This document shows, one piece after another, positions 45,511-57,260 of a stretch of 64,000 nt of DNA. Origin of the DNA: Ursus arctos (Eukaryota > Chordata > Mammalia > Carnivora > Ursidae); contig NC_079873.1 in assembly GCF_023065955.2 (NCBI RefSeq), positions 99,486,128-99,550,127 on the forward strand, read 5' to 3'. The position numbers were made by a program, and so were the translations under genes. The notes under the pieces were generated by a model, which was not told the origin of the DNA, made no database searches, and saw nothing but the letters and a program-made list of their open reading frames with translations. The first letter of the stretch is position 1, and every line of letters begins with the position of its first letter.

Positions 45511-45788
45511 GGAAGATCCGTAGGAGAAGGAAGGGAAGAATGAAGGGTGGGTAAACAGAAGGGGGAATGAACCATGAGAGATTGTGTACACTGGGAAACA
45601 AACCTAGGGCTTCGGGGGGGGGGTGTGAATAGGCCTGTTGTGGGTATTAAGGAGGGCATGTATTGCATGGTGCACTGGGTGTTATATGCAAATAATGAAT
45701 CATGGAACATTACATCAGAAACTAAGGATATACTCTATGGTGACTGACATAACATAATAAAAACTTATTATAAAAAAAAGATACTCTT

Positions 45789-45893
45789 ATCACTCAGGAA
45801 ATTCCATATATTTGAGATTGTCTGTGCCAGAACCAGTGACAAAAACCAAATATATACTTTTTATTTTTTATTTATTTATTTTTATACCGCAGA
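45789..45893 (-). mobile_element. ERV LTR, part 2 (5' portion)
   Basis: Continues the LTR of 42425-42633 beyond L1 copy E: tcactcaggaaattccatat, ctgtgccagaaccagtgaca, then an AT-rich end near 45893. Same TSD as L1 copy E ties the two parts together. Confidence 0.6.
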
Positions 45894-46417
45894 CAACTCT
45901 CTGGTCTTTGACCACAGTTTCCTTATGGCAAAGGTATCATAAAAATCAAAAGATACTGACATATTACTGGAGTCCACCTGGTCATTATCAGTCCAGTCCA
46001 TCATCATATCCTGTGAAAATTCTTCCCAAGGTGGGCCTTTCTGATTTGCAGGCTTCCAATTGTTCTTTCCAGGTTCCAAAAGTAGACATGGTCTCAGTGT
46101 TTTGTGCTTTTACCCTTTCAAGGATCTGGCATAATTGAGCTAAGAGACAATATCATTTCTTTCTGTGAGCCTCTCTCAAGGTGTTAATCTAACATTGGAT
46201 TTCCCTCATTACTTAACACATATATTCAATCCTTTACCCTCAGCTACTGTTCCTTCTCTGCATTTATATTCAATTTTCCACCTTTTGAAGTAACATTAAG
46301 TTTGGCCACTGTGCTAGTCTAGATTGCAGGCAACAATAGTAGTCTAGCAAGTACCTCCCCCTCAGTCCCATTCATATAAGGTAGAGTTATGTAGATATAA
46401 AACTAGTGAGCTATTTT

Positions 46418-46654
46418 GTAAAAGATTTATTTATTGTTTATTTATTTATTTACTTATTTATTTATTTATTCATTTATTTTGGGGGGGAGAGCATGTGAGC
46501 AGTGGGAAGAGCAGAGGGAGAGGGAGAAAGAGAGTATCATGCAGACTCCCCACTGAGCATGGAGCTCTACACAGGGCTGGATCTCACAACCCTGAGATTA
46601 TGACCTGAGCTGAAAGCAAGAGTTGGATGCTTAACTGACTGAGCCACCCAGGTA
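46418..46654 (-). mobile_element. Can-SINE in the ERV interior
   Basis: Long (TTTA)n tail at left (46436-46480), body and head at right (actgagccacccagg). TSD tagtgagctatttt / tagggagctatttt (13 of 14) at 46404-46417 and 46659-46672. Confidence 0.93.
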
Positions 46655-47289
46655 GACTTAGGGAGCTATTTTTTTCACTAGGCAAATATAGCTACATTCA
46701 TTATAAAACCCAATTTTTCCAGATGGGGTGAAGGCACAACCTGCTTAGGAATTTTAACATAAAGGTTCAAAAAGATAGTTATAATTTTTTGCTTAGGGAA
46801 TTGTCCCTGTTTCTGGCACTTGCAGTTTTAGCCCTGGTCCTGTGACCACTGCACAGATAGGAAAAAGTGAGTTGAAGTGATGTGGGGAGGAAAAAGTAGA
46901 GTCATCTTACCAACATCCTCTCATCTTAGGAAGAATTGCATAGTCATATCAGGATTCTTCCCTATCCCCTCTTCCCTAGATCTACCAGAGAAACAGAAGA
47001 GTATTTATTGGGGACATTCCCTTAGCCCCCTTATGTTGAGTCTGAGCACACATTCATGAAGACATGTAAGCCAGTCCTTCATGCCCATATGTCTTTCTGT
47101 TTTAGAAAAGCAATGTTTCAATTGCCAGTTTCAAATATCTATCAAACTATTACTCTTAGGGGGATCTCTCTTTCCCCATTGTTGGACATTATGGGCCACG
47201 AGGTGTGTTTTTTGGTCTGAAGAATGTAACTCAGAGATCCAAATTGTTGCAATATCTTCTGTTTCAGTTATTTTATATACCCTAAGCAT

Positions 47290-47610
47290 ATACACCTACT
47301 ACTGGGTAAGCAAAGCCCAGTCCAGACTCAATGTCTATGTCTGTCAGCACCCATTGGTAGCCACCTGGGGCTACTGGCATAGTCTGACTTGACAGCCATG
47401 TTAAGAGGTACCCCCTTCCTCCCAGGAAGTCTGCAATCTCTGTCTCTTTTTGGCAGACAGAACAGTTTTTATTGGCAAGTTATGCCTCTTCGACTGCAAG
47501 AGGAACATGTCTAGATTCAGCCTATCTCTGTATTGCTGTAGTAGCCCTATATCCACTTATTTCATGGACCCAGGTGGTTACCTTAAGTTAGCAGACCAGG
47601 ATATCTACTT
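47290..47610 (-). pseudogene. ERV integrase-like remnant
   Basis: On the minus strand a stretch around 47365-47299 reads WVLTDIDIESGLGFAYPV, the D-containing core pattern of retroviral integrases (hydrophobic run, aspartate, then SG.G.AYPV-like text). Upstream text (47600-47370) is broken by stops. Not functional. Confidence 0.6.
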
Positions 47611-47799
47611 GTCAACTCCAGTCACCTTCTGAATAAAAAAAGAGGATTCTTCTGATAAGCATTGGTATATATTTATTTAATGCACCCCTCAAATTTTCAT
47701 AGCCGTTTCCATCGGGCAATGCCTCATACAGGTATGCCTTTTAATAGACTAGTTTTTCATTGTCTTTCTGATGGCCATATAGCTAGGCCATTGGCAACT

Positions 47800-47960
47800 T
47801 CTTATGAGTTGGTAAGATCCAAAACACCATGGCAGACAGCATACAACTCATCCCATTGAGCTGATTACTTTTATCTTTTTTGATCACAGTAGCAGCCTTC
47901 CGAAACAGGTTGTTGTTCATTCACCTTGGAACTGCCATCCGTAAACCAAAGAGCTCTTCG
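47800..47960 (-). pseudogene. ERV RNase H-like remnant
   Basis: Minus strand reads LWFTDGSSK near 47950-47925, the TDGS motif that opens retroviral RNase H, and ELYAVCHGV near 47849-47823, the position of the next catalytic glutamate. The distance between the motifs is shorter than usual, and stops occur, so it is a decayed copy. Confidence 0.65.
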
Positions 47961-48499
47961 TTGGCCAGTTAAGAGATTTTTATAGGGCCCTTTTTAAATG
48001 ACAACAGAATCTGGCAGATCTTCGCATGGTTCCAAAGTCAAACCCGGGGGGAAAACTCTACCAGCCTAATATGCTGAGCAACTCCCTACATACCCTCAGT
48101 AGCATATTCTTGTACAAATCATTTCCATTTTATTATGCAACTTTTCTAGGTACAGCCCTCTCCATTAGAGTATCTCTCCAATATTACCCACAACATTGCA
48201 GGTATTTCCAGTTTCAAAATTATTTATGTCCTTCACTTATAAGGCCAGTTTCAATCAATGTCAGATAACAAACTAGTAATTGTCCCTCAAATGGAAATTT
48301 TCTAGTCTGAAGTTCCAGTAGTTGTTGCTGGGAGGCACTCACAGGCTTTTATTATGAGCCCCAATCTAGGGTTCCTGTATGTCCATTGTACAGAGAATTT
48401 GTTCATACCAGCACTCCAGGTTCTATTCTTTACTGTGTGGGCTTAGAAAACCTTATTCATTTCTATTTAGCATGTCCAGCTAATAGTGCTTGAAGGGTA

Positions 48500-48892
48500 G
48501 ATTTGTATGCCTTCTGTTTTATAATGCCAGGTAGGATAAATGTTTCCCGGTCAGACACAGTATCCATCCCTATATAACATATTGTATTCAGGTGAAAGAA
48601 ACACAATCACTTCACATTAAGCCTGTTCAAACATACCAATTTATGTCCAAACTCTCACTTTAATCCCATCAAGCCTTACATTCCTGATTGCAACCTCCAT
48701 TTGTATTTCATCAACAGGTTTTGGTTTTACAGTACTAAGCAGAGTTCCCCAGTCAGGCATAATATCTATTCCCATAAAGCATTCAGTTAAAGGAGACATG
48801 ACACCTTCACATAAACCATGTTTAAACATTTCAATTTTCACCCAAACTTCTACCTTAATCCTATCAACCTTTATATTTCTATAGTCTCTCAA
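48500..48892 (-). pseudogene. ERV protease-end-like remnant, apparently duplicated
   Basis: An 83-codon open stretch (48892-48641) contains SPLTECFMGIDIMPDWG, which fits the text just after the protease core in ERVL-like pol (the GID..L.W type pattern). The next about 200 bases (48690-48500) repeat the same pattern in diverged form with stops. See findings. Confidence 0.5.
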
Positions 48893-49737
48893 TCTAATTA
48901 TGGACTATATTAGGATTTATCCAATAGGTTTTGATACCATAGTGCATGAGGATCCTATGCCACAGAGTCCCAGAAACATCTCTTCCCCACTCTCTGACCA
49001 TTTTGCCTACTAATGTGCATAAGGCTTTGAGAACCTGGAAGCAGTCCAGCTGAGGGACCTTTTGTTATTCTGCCTATCACCTCAGGCAATTCCAGGATGG
49101 GTTCCTATTATAAATTTTGCCTTCCAGCTTTTTAAATTGCTCCAAACTGGAGTAAATAAAGGATATTAATTTGGGGTCTTTTAATGCAGGGGACTAGCAG
49201 GAGGTCTCATTTGTTCACGTAACCTTCCATAGTGCTGTGTTAAAACCTTTGTTTGAATGTCTTTTTTTATTCATCCCATTTCTTAATAACCATCTAAAGA
49301 TTTCCAGCTTGCTGGAATGAGTCCCTTGACTCTCCCTTCTGCCTCTCTTCACTTACTCGTTAATTAATCTAATGCTTTTATTAGCATCTGTAAGACCCAT
49401 AAGGGAAAGCTGAGTCAGCAAATCCCATAAGACTTACCTGACTTTTGTTCTATTTTGCAGCAGTAAGTTTATGGGGGATGCTTATGCAGAAGGAGCCCCC
49501 TTAATCACAGCATTTATCACGACCTGGGTAAAGGGCGTATTTAGTGGGTGAATATCCCTGTCACTATAAATCTTGTCCCACATGGCTTGCACAGGAAGTA
49601 TATGAACTGCTTCACCTGGGGTGTTCTACTTGGCATATATAGAGGAAGTCAGATAGCTAACTTCACAGAGTAGACAGACATTTCAGTGGTTTTTATCCAT
49701 TCCACCAGACTGACTTTTTCCTCAGGAATAACCTGCT

Positions 49738-50155
49738 ATATTAGGTTGTTAAGGCTGTCATAACAAAATACCACAACTTGGGTGGCTTAAACAACAGAAA
49801 TTTATTATCTCACATATTTGGAAGCTAAAAGTCCAAGATCAAGGTGCAAGCAGGGTTTGGTTTCTTCTGAAGTCTCCCTTCTTGGCTTGTAGGTGTTATG
49901 TCCTCACATGTTTTTCCTCTGTGTGCATACCTCTGACTTCTCTATGTGTGTCCAGATTTCAGCTTCTCCTAAAAACACCAGTCAGATTGGGTTAGGACCC
50001 ATTCATATGTCCTCATTTAAACTTAATTATCCCTTTAAAGGTCCTATATCCAAATATAGTCACATTCTGAAGTACTGGGAGTTAAAGCTTCAACATCTGA
50101 ATTTTAGGGGAACAAAATTCAGCCCAAAGTCCTGTGCTATCTGGACCCCTTGAAT
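49738..50155 (-). mobile_element. MaLR LTR (MLT1-type), antisense
   Basis: Plus-strand text ggcttaaacaacagaaattt, gtccaagatcaaggtgcaag, ggttaggacccattcatatg and aaaattcagcccaaagtc is the reverse complement of an MLT1-type LTR. It interrupts the ERV interior. Confidence 0.88.
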
Positions 50156-50640
50156 TTGTGCCCTTTTCACATACAAAATACAATCATCCTCATCCCAACA
50201 GCTCAATGTCTTAAACCGTTCCAGCATCACCTTTAAGTCCCAGATCTTAAGTAAATCAAGTGTGGATGAAACTGAAAGTAAGATTCATCTAAGACAAAAT
50301 TTCTCTCCAGCTTTGACTCTACGTAACTGGACAAGTTATCTGTTTCTAAATTATAACAGAGGGACAGGCATAGCATAGACATTCCCAATTCAAAAGGAAG
50401 AAATGGGGGGGGGGGGGTAAAGGAGTCACTGGTCCCAGTCAAGACCAAAACCAAGCAGAGCAAATCCCATTAGATGTTAAGGCTCAAAAATAGTACTCTT
50501 TTTTTCTTTTTTTTATAATAATATTTTTTTATTATATTATGTTAGTCACCATACAGAAAAATAGTACTCTGTTTTGACTCAGTGTTCTGTCCTCTAGGCC
50601 CACTAGGGTGATAGTCCTAACCCCTCAGCTCTGAGTGGCA
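50156..50640 (-). mobile_element. MaLR interior, antisense (tentative)
   Basis: Text next to the LTR (taagtcccagatcttaagta, gggacaggcatagcatagac, ctaggcccactagggtgata) resembles the non-coding interior that precedes a MaLR 3' LTR. It contains a run of 13 G at 50405-50417 and the 57-bp L1 insertion at 50500-50556. Confidence 0.5.
50500..50556 (-). mobile_element. 57-bp L1 insertion with perfect TSD
   Basis: Consists of an A tail (antisense T run 50500-50512) and the last roughly 40 bp of the young L1 3' UTR (attatgttagtcaccatacag). Perfect 14-bp TSD aaaaatagtactct at 50486-50499 and 50557-50570. The cleavage position fits pyrimidine/purine preference of L1 endonuclease. Confidence 0.97.
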
Positions 50641-50687
50641 GCCCCTGAGTTCCAGGGGACAATTAGCCCGTACCACTTGCTGTGTAT

Positions 50688-51110
50688 TTAGATTATATAT
50701 ACCCATGTGTAATTGTTATATAGTGAACTGTGAGTCCTTTTAAACCCATATATGCCTTTCCACTCTGCAGCATTCAAAGTCTCTAAATTATTGAGTCTCA
50801 CAATCCATTTTAGTAGAGGTTCTTCAGGGAGCTGATGATACTGAGCCATAAAATGAGACCGTTCCTTACACAATACTCCCTGGTTTCAATAGTTTCTTAG
50901 TTTTGCCCTTGCCTCAGATGGACTACCTTCTGGATGACCAGAGTCTTAGAGGTACTATGTGCTGTCCTTGCATAATTTTCCCCTTTGTTGGTGGCTTCCA
51001 GGCTAGCTGTTGAAGCTCAGACTGATTGAAAACTGAGCTTGGTTCAGCATCAGTGTCCAACTCAGCACTCTCTTTTAATTTCATTTTAGCTATTACAGAT
51101 AACAATAACC
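50688..51110 (-). pseudogene. ERV gag-like remnant
   Basis: Two open pieces (51117-50923 and 50873-50688). The second reads FMAQYHQLPEEPLLKWIVRL, a pattern known from ERV gag polyproteins. Stops and frame changes separate the pieces. Confidence 0.5.
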
Positions 51111-51184
51111 AAAGCATTCTATGTTTTACTTCTTCTTATCAGTTTGTGTTTCTTTATACAATGAGTAAACCAGTACCGTAGGTA

Positions 51185-51785
51185 TAATGGTTAATTTTAT
51201 GTGTCAACTTGACTGGACTAAGGGATGCCCAGATAGCTGGTAAAACATTATTTCTGGGTAAGTCTTTGAGGGTGTTCTGAAAAAGATTAACATTTGATTC
51301 AGTAGACTGAATAAAGAGATATGCCCTCATCAGTGTGGGCCCACATCATCCAATTTGGGGCCTGGATGGAAGAAAAGGGTGAAGGAAGGGTTAACTCTAT
51401 CTTTCTCTCTCCTCACTCTTTTGGGCCATTCATCTTTTCCTCCCCTCAGGCATCAGAGATCCTGTTCTCTGGCCTTTGGCCTCTGGGACTTATACCAGCA
51501 GCTCCCTGGTTCTCAGGCCTTTGGCCTCAAACTGGGAGTTACACCATTGGTTCTCCTGGTTCTCAGGCCTTTGCAATTGGACTAAATTATACCAGTGTCT
51601 TTTCTGGTTCTCTAGTTTGCAGATTGCAAATTGTGGGACCTCTCTGCCTCCATAACCATAAGAATCAATTCCTATAATAAATCTTTTCTTGTATCTATCA
51701 TCTATCTATCTATCTATGTATCTATCTATCTATCTATCTATCATCTATCTCTTATTGATCCTGTTTCTCTGGAGAATCCTAATAC
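51185..51785 (+). mobile_element. Old LTR-like repeat with terminal microsatellite
   Basis: Starts ggttaattttatgtgtcaac, then tgcccagatagctggtaaaa, tcagtagactgaataaagag, and ends ctgtttctctggagaatcct. It shares its right end with the antisense element at 20105. A (TATC)n run lies at 51690-51752. Its sequence does not match the LTR at 42425-45893, so it is not the missing 5' LTR of the ERV. Confidence 0.6.
51690..51752. repeat. (TATC)n microsatellite
   Basis: About 60 bp of atct units near the right end of the LTR-like repeat. Confidence 0.92.
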
Positions 51786-52564
51786 CCAGAAGTTGCATCC
51801 ATCTGTAAATTCCATCAGTCACTTTAACCTTTAGTGACTGATTGCAACACAGTTGCTGTCCCATACCATATGTGACTATGTGGCCACCCAGGAAAAGTTC
51901 TTCATCATCCATCCTTTCATCCTTTCTCTTCCCAAACCACATGTTTTGTGAGTTAAAGCCATTCCAGCTCATCTCATGTTTTCGGACACCAAAAGTTTGG
52001 TTTTTTTCTTACCATATGTTGTTGTTTCAACACCAATTCTAGGAGCTTGAGAAGGGAAGAAATGGATAACATTAAATAAAATGTGGAAATCAGGAATAAT
52101 AATGGGTTTTGATTATAGGGTAAATATGAGTTTGATTTGGGGAATGCAAATTTGATGCACCTAGTGGATACCTCCAGTAAGCTAATATATGTCTGAAAAA
52201 CAGACCAAGTTTAAGATTTTAGATTTTAAAGTTATCTGTGAATAACTTATATATAATGTCATTTGGTTGCATAATTTATTTGGAAAAACATTGAGCAGAA
52301 GAGATGAGCAAGCATAAGACTTTAGTAAAACATTAAGTTGGAAGAAAAGAAACCAAAGACCAAGAAGAGTTTGAAAGATATATATATATATATATATATA
52401 TCTATATATATATATATATAGGTTTTTGTAACCACTTCTAAAGACAGATCAAGTAGGGTAGTCATTTAAGGGGCCATTGGACTTAGCAAGCAAGGGGTCA
52501 TTGGTTTAAAAGCAAAAAGAGGCCAATGATGACTTTAACAGTTTCAGTAAATTAGTTGGGACAA
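51786..52564. other. Unassigned DNA with a (TA)n tract at 52380-52421
   Basis: No named repeat apart from the TA tract, which is interrupted by tatctata. Confidence 0.5.
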
Positions 52565-52574
52565 AAACTATTGT

Positions 52575-52638
52575 CATGCTATATTTTACACCTGAAACAA
52601 ATATAACACTCTGTGTTAACTACTGGAATTAAAAAAGG
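52575..52638 (+). mobile_element. 64-bp L1 insertion, older
   Basis: L1 terminal text tacacctgaaacaaatataa and ctgtgttaactactggaatt followed by a short A-rich end. TSD aaactattgt at 52565-52574 and 52639-52648. Confidence 0.85.
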
Positions 52639-52648
52639 AAACTATTGT

Positions 52649-55538
52649 GGTAGACTGGAAAAGTGAAAGGAAGCAAAGAGTCATCCAGAACTAAATAAAC
52701 TTTCAAAATTTTGTTGAGGAGAGAAAAGAGGAAAATTGGACATTACATTAAGGGAATTACTAACTTGGTGAAGGTGTTTCCAAAATGGACAATCCTATGT
52801 ATTTCTATATGTCTAAGAGAGGAAATCAATGGAAAGGGAAAAACATAAAAAATAAGAAAGCATAACATTTCCACTAAAGTTCTGGAATAGGCTTGAGGAA
52901 ATTGGAAAAGAGCACATTAGGAATAGTTATCTGTAGAAAAGACAACACCTCTTTCACTCTAGATGAAAGTAAAGCTAAAAGTTTTGTTACATTTAGTCCA
53001 CTCTATCATATTATTACTGTCAATTTTCAATCATCTGTTATACAGATTGTTATATAACAATCATTTGTTATACAAAGTAGGAAGAATCCAAATTTGAATA
53101 TAGGCAAAAAGATCTGTGTTCCATATGATCAAACTGTAAGGTTCAGAAGATGGCTATGATAGAATAGTGGTGAAGATAGTCCATAGAGTAGAAAGAAAGG
53201 GTAACATTTATACATGAGAGCAGACTTTTGAAGTGATGACAAGGAATTGATTGCTTTGAATTAAGAAACATAGAATAACAAACAAACTACACGGAAGTCA
53301 ACCTTTGTAAAAGAAAATCCTTCAGAAGTATTAAAGTTATATAAGTATGCCTTAGTATTCCAACTCCTAATATATTGCATGCATGGGTAAAAGTCATATA
53401 AAAATGCCTTTAAAGACTAAGTGAGACTATTTGCATTTTATTCTTATCTGATTGTTTCCTTCAAAGCCCCAAAACAACAGAAAGTCCCTATTGTAATTTC
53501 TAGAAGTTTTATAGTGCTGCATTAAGGTCTTCATATTGAAATGCCAATGATAGACCTGCACTGAATTAAAGCACTGGTAGAATCTGGGAGGATGAATCTA
53601 TGGTACACTGCTGTGTCAGCAAACTTGCCATTTGCTGAATAAGAGGTGATAAACAGCAAAATCAATTTAAACAATCATAACAGTTAATCCATTCTAGCAG
53701 GCATTGCCAACTCCAGAGAGTGGGTATGCTAGATATTAAAATAAGTGTTAAAGGCTAGAAAATTAATATTTGCAAACTTCTTTGCTTGTATATTTTCATG
53801 TAGCTTAATATCTTTTTTACTAAATGCAGATATTTAAAATAATTTCTGATAATGTGTTTAATATCCCTCGTGCAAATTATTGTTATCTTATCTCATACCC
53901 ATAAGGTATTGCTGATAAGTACTGCAATAGAAAGTATTACACATCTGACAGGGAAATTAATTTTAATTCAAATACTCCTTTAATTACAACATCCCACCTC
54001 TCTGGTCCAATATAATTTTTCTTATTAGAGTTTGAAAACACCTTTCCATATACCTCAATTTGTAAAATGTATACAGTTCTTTGAAATCAAAGGATACATA
54101 AGAAAGAACATCTATTACAGGAATCAGCATTTTTGGGGTATGAAATAAGCAATATACAAATGGTTGGGTTTAAAAACAAGCCAGTTCTGAGATGTACAAC
54201 AAGTTAATCGCTTCATTTTAGTTTTTATTTAAAAACAGATAATGCATTGCTTATCTCTGAACTCATGTCATATTATAAATATTGCTTATCAGGAACACTT
54301 TTGTTCTCTTACCCTTCATTTAAATGGGATATAGTTACACTAAATGCCAGCAAATGGAGCTCAAGCAAAAAAAAATCCTCTGAGAGAAGTTAGAAGCAGG
54401 ACATTCACAATAGATTCTTTATAAATTGGCAGGAAATAGCAAAGCCAAAAATTAATACACTACTCTGAAGAGAATAAGCTGTTTTACAGGTTTAATCTCA
54501 AAAATTTAACTTGGCATTAGTATTGTTATATGTATGCATATATATATATTTTTTCAATTAAGATCTTGACTCCATGGACAGTTCAACAATCATTCTATTT
54601 GTGTCAGGTAAAACACATGGAAATTCTGGTCTGTGGGAAATGGAGGGATTTGTCTGTAAATCCAGACATTTGTTATTGGAACTTCAGAACCACAATGCCA
54701 CTCAGCTGATCAGCTAAGCCAATAGCAGAGTGGTTGTTCTTTACAGGATGTACAATTATGAGGTACTCTGTTCACATTATTTCTAAATCATCCTTCAGTT
54801 CACACAAACCCTCTCCTTAATTATGGCTCTGTTTAACCTCAGAAATACTGAATCATAAATCAGATTAGAATTTAAATGCTGCAAAAATTCATTGCCTTGC
54901 AATATTTAACAAGTCTAGCTTTTTACTCTCACCCTTTGCTCATTTGGATCTAAGGTGCATGTTTGTATCTTTTCCTTACAGAAGCTAGACACAATGTGCT
55001 TCTGTTAGTACAGAGTTTAAGTATAATCTGGTTGCTTTGGAATTAATCAACCACCACCAGGGCAACTGGTAAGAAGGTCAGAATAAGTAATTTAAAAAGG
55101 AGTGACATTTGACTGGAGCTCAGGATTATTGTGGTGAACAGAGTGTATAAGGAATTTAAGTTTTAAAAGATCCAGAAGGAAAGAGAAAACATGATTTCAA
55201 GGAAATACAGCATCATAGAGAAAAAAAAAAAAACTACCCAGGCTTTAAGATGTCTTCAATAAGCATGACCAGCCAAATGAAAATCCATTCTGTTTTGAAA
55301 ATGCTATCCAATGTGATTCTAAAGTCTTCTGAGGTAACAATGACACTATTAAATTATTCTCACCATATGAAAATTACTTGTTCAACAAACTCTCACTTTA
55401 TGGTTTCTTACCCTAGTTCTTGGCACATAATAGATATCCAGTATATTTTTGTTGAAATAATCTTATAATTTTTTGCAAGAGCAACATTAGCCTAATCACA
55501 TAGTCAATCCATGGTCTAAATACGTCCCTTGTATATTG
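52649..55538. other. Repeat-poor AT-rich DNA
   Basis: Nearly 3 kb in which I recognise no interspersed repeat, exon or RNA gene. The stretch 53420-53760 and 54300-54480 is free of simple repeats and might be conserved non-coding DNA, which needs a species comparison to decide. Confidence 0.4.
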
Positions 55539-55955
55539 TTATGGGCTGGATTGTGTCTCCTCAAATTTCATATGTTTAAGTCTTAACCCCCAGTATCTAA
55601 CAATGTGACAATATTTAGAGACAAGAGCTTCAAAGAGGTAATTAAGTTAAAACGATAACCCTAGGGTGGGCCATAATCCAGTATGACTGGAGTCTTTACA
55701 AAAAGAGGAAATTTGGACACAGACATGTGCAGAGGGAAACAATAGGAAGACACAGGGAGAAGATTGCCTTCTGCAACACAAGGAAAGAGGCTTGGAATAA
55801 ATGCTTCCCTTGCAGCCTTCAGAAAATACCAAACCTGATGGTACTTTGGTCTTGGAGTTCTAACCTCTTGAGAAATTATGAAGAAATAAATTTCTGTTGT
55901 TTAAGCTACCTAGTCTGTATTGCTTTGTTATGACAACCTTAGCAAACTAATTCGG
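55539..55955 (+). mobile_element. MLT1-type MaLR LTR, sense
   Basis: Nearly complete: ttgttatgggctggattgtg, gtcttaacccccagtatct, cagtatgactggagtcttta, gaggaaatttggacacagac, aaataaatttctgttgttta and tatgacaaccttagcaaact. One AATAAA lies near 55886. Confidence 0.9.
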
Positions 55956-56341
55956 GTTTTTTTTTCAGTTATGCATAAATTATGAGAAATTCCCTTTTTT
56001 GAAATTGTTTCAATATGACTTTGTTATTAAGCATAATCATATTTAGATAAAACTAAGAAATATCACTGACACTTTCCTACAAACTCTTTCCCAGGATCCC
56101 TTTTGCTACACCCATCCTGACCTTCATCTCTGTCCAGGCTCATACACACTAGTGTACTTAAGATTACCTTGGACCCATTGATGAAAGTTAACACAAAAAC
56201 TTGCCTAAACCCATGAAATTGGTCTTCCAGCAGTTAGATACAATGTCTTAGAAGTATACATAGCAACATACATGAATTCTAAAAACAGTGTTTAATAAAA
56301 TAAATAAGAAAGAGAATTATATTTCATAACAAGAGGTGGTT
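55956..56341. other. Unassigned DNA
   Basis: No recognised feature. Confidence 0.45.
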
Positions 56342-56600
56342 TGACACAGTGGTTAAGAGTATAGATTCGAAAGGCTCATGCATGTTTTTTTATACCAGCT
56401 CTTCACTTTCTAGCTGTGTGTATGACCTTGACCAAGTTACTTAAACTCTTTATACCTTAGTTTCTTCCTCTGTTTATGGGGATAATAATAATACCTATGT
56501 CATAATGTTGTGACAATTAAATGAGTCAGTACATGTCAAGGTGCCTAGCCAGTCAGTGTCTGGCACATGGAAATTACTATGCCAGTGCTAACTATGATTA
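56342..56600 (+). mobile_element. MIR SINE
   Basis: cacagtggttaagagtatag, ttctagctgtgtgtatgacc, aagttacttaaactctttat, gataataataatacctatg and gtgtctggcacatgg in order. Confidence 0.92.
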
Positions 56601-57244
56601 TTTAAAATTAGTGCCATTTATATAAATTAAAAACACATGCATATAAAATAATATGCCTTCATACCTTCAAACAAAAAATACATATTAAATATATTATAAT
56701 GGTTATCTATAAATAAGGAGGAATAAGAAGTGAAAAATTAGGATAAAAACGAATTAATGAGTAAGGGAATGAATCGAATGAATGAACAAACAGGCAGAAG
56801 AGGAACTTTACATAGGATAGTTATTAATAATGTGTTCTGAACTAAGGAATATGATTAAATTGATACCTTTCACTTGAGTTGCAAAAGGAAAAGAAAGGAA
56901 GGAAGGCAGGCAGGCAGGCAGGCTGGCTGACTTTCCAGTCCCAGCATACATAAATAGGTTTAAAATATACAACTCAAAACTATCATTTAGAGTCCTAAAG
57001 TTGGCATGTCTGCAGAGCACACAAAATCTGCTGCTCAAACAAAAACAAAAACAAAAACAAAACAAAAAACAAAACAAGTCAGAACTCCACACCTGTTCAA
57101 ATGAATCATTCTTCCTCAATAATCAAAAGATCTGTTGGAGAGTTTAGCCTTAAGTCCTTGAATATCACTCTGGGGATGAAAAAAATCAGTATATAATTAA
57201 TTTCAAAGAGATAGAGATAAATACTCTTATATTGGATCCTGATA
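56601..57244. other. Unassigned DNA with two simple repeats
   Basis: A (GGAA)(GGCA)n run at about 56892-56928 and a (CAAAAA)n-type run at 57035-57077. Otherwise unrecognised. Confidence 0.5.
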
Positions 57245-57260
57245 GAAAAGTTATTTTTAG

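Larger units (their letters stand above)
42634..45775 (+). mobile_element. L1 copy E, 5' truncated, with perfect TSD
   Basis: Begins in the middle of ORF2 (before the reverse transcriptase) and runs to the 3' UTR and A tail. TSD aaaagatactctt is perfect at 42621-42633 and 45776-45788. The target is the ERV LTR. A SINE lies within at 42792-43003. Confidence 0.97.
45894..51120 (-). mobile_element. Decayed endogenous retrovirus interior, antisense
   Basis: Read on the minus strand the order is gag-like (51110-50688, and 49735-49380), protease-end-like (48892-48500), RNase H-like (about 47960-47800), integrase-like (about 47600-47290), then text without recognised envelope, then an LTR (45893-42425). 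This is a normal retroviral order with the 3' LTR at the left. All parts carry stops and frameshifts. No matching 5' LTR is found to the right. A class III (ERVL-like) origin is my best guess. Insertions: a SINE (46418-46654) and a MaLR element (49738-50640). Confidence 0.65.

Noticed and set aside
50405..50417. Run of 13 G as a functional G-quadruplex
   Set aside because: An unbroken homopolymer in old repeat DNA; length may be unreliable and nothing nearby suggests a role.
51185..51785. 5' LTR of the minus-strand retrovirus
   Set aside because: Its sequence and ends differ from the LTR at 42425-45893, and it is in the opposite apparent orientation.
52380..52421. Cruciform or origin-like AT palindrome
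   Set aside because: It is an ordinary (TA)n microsatellite with interruptions.
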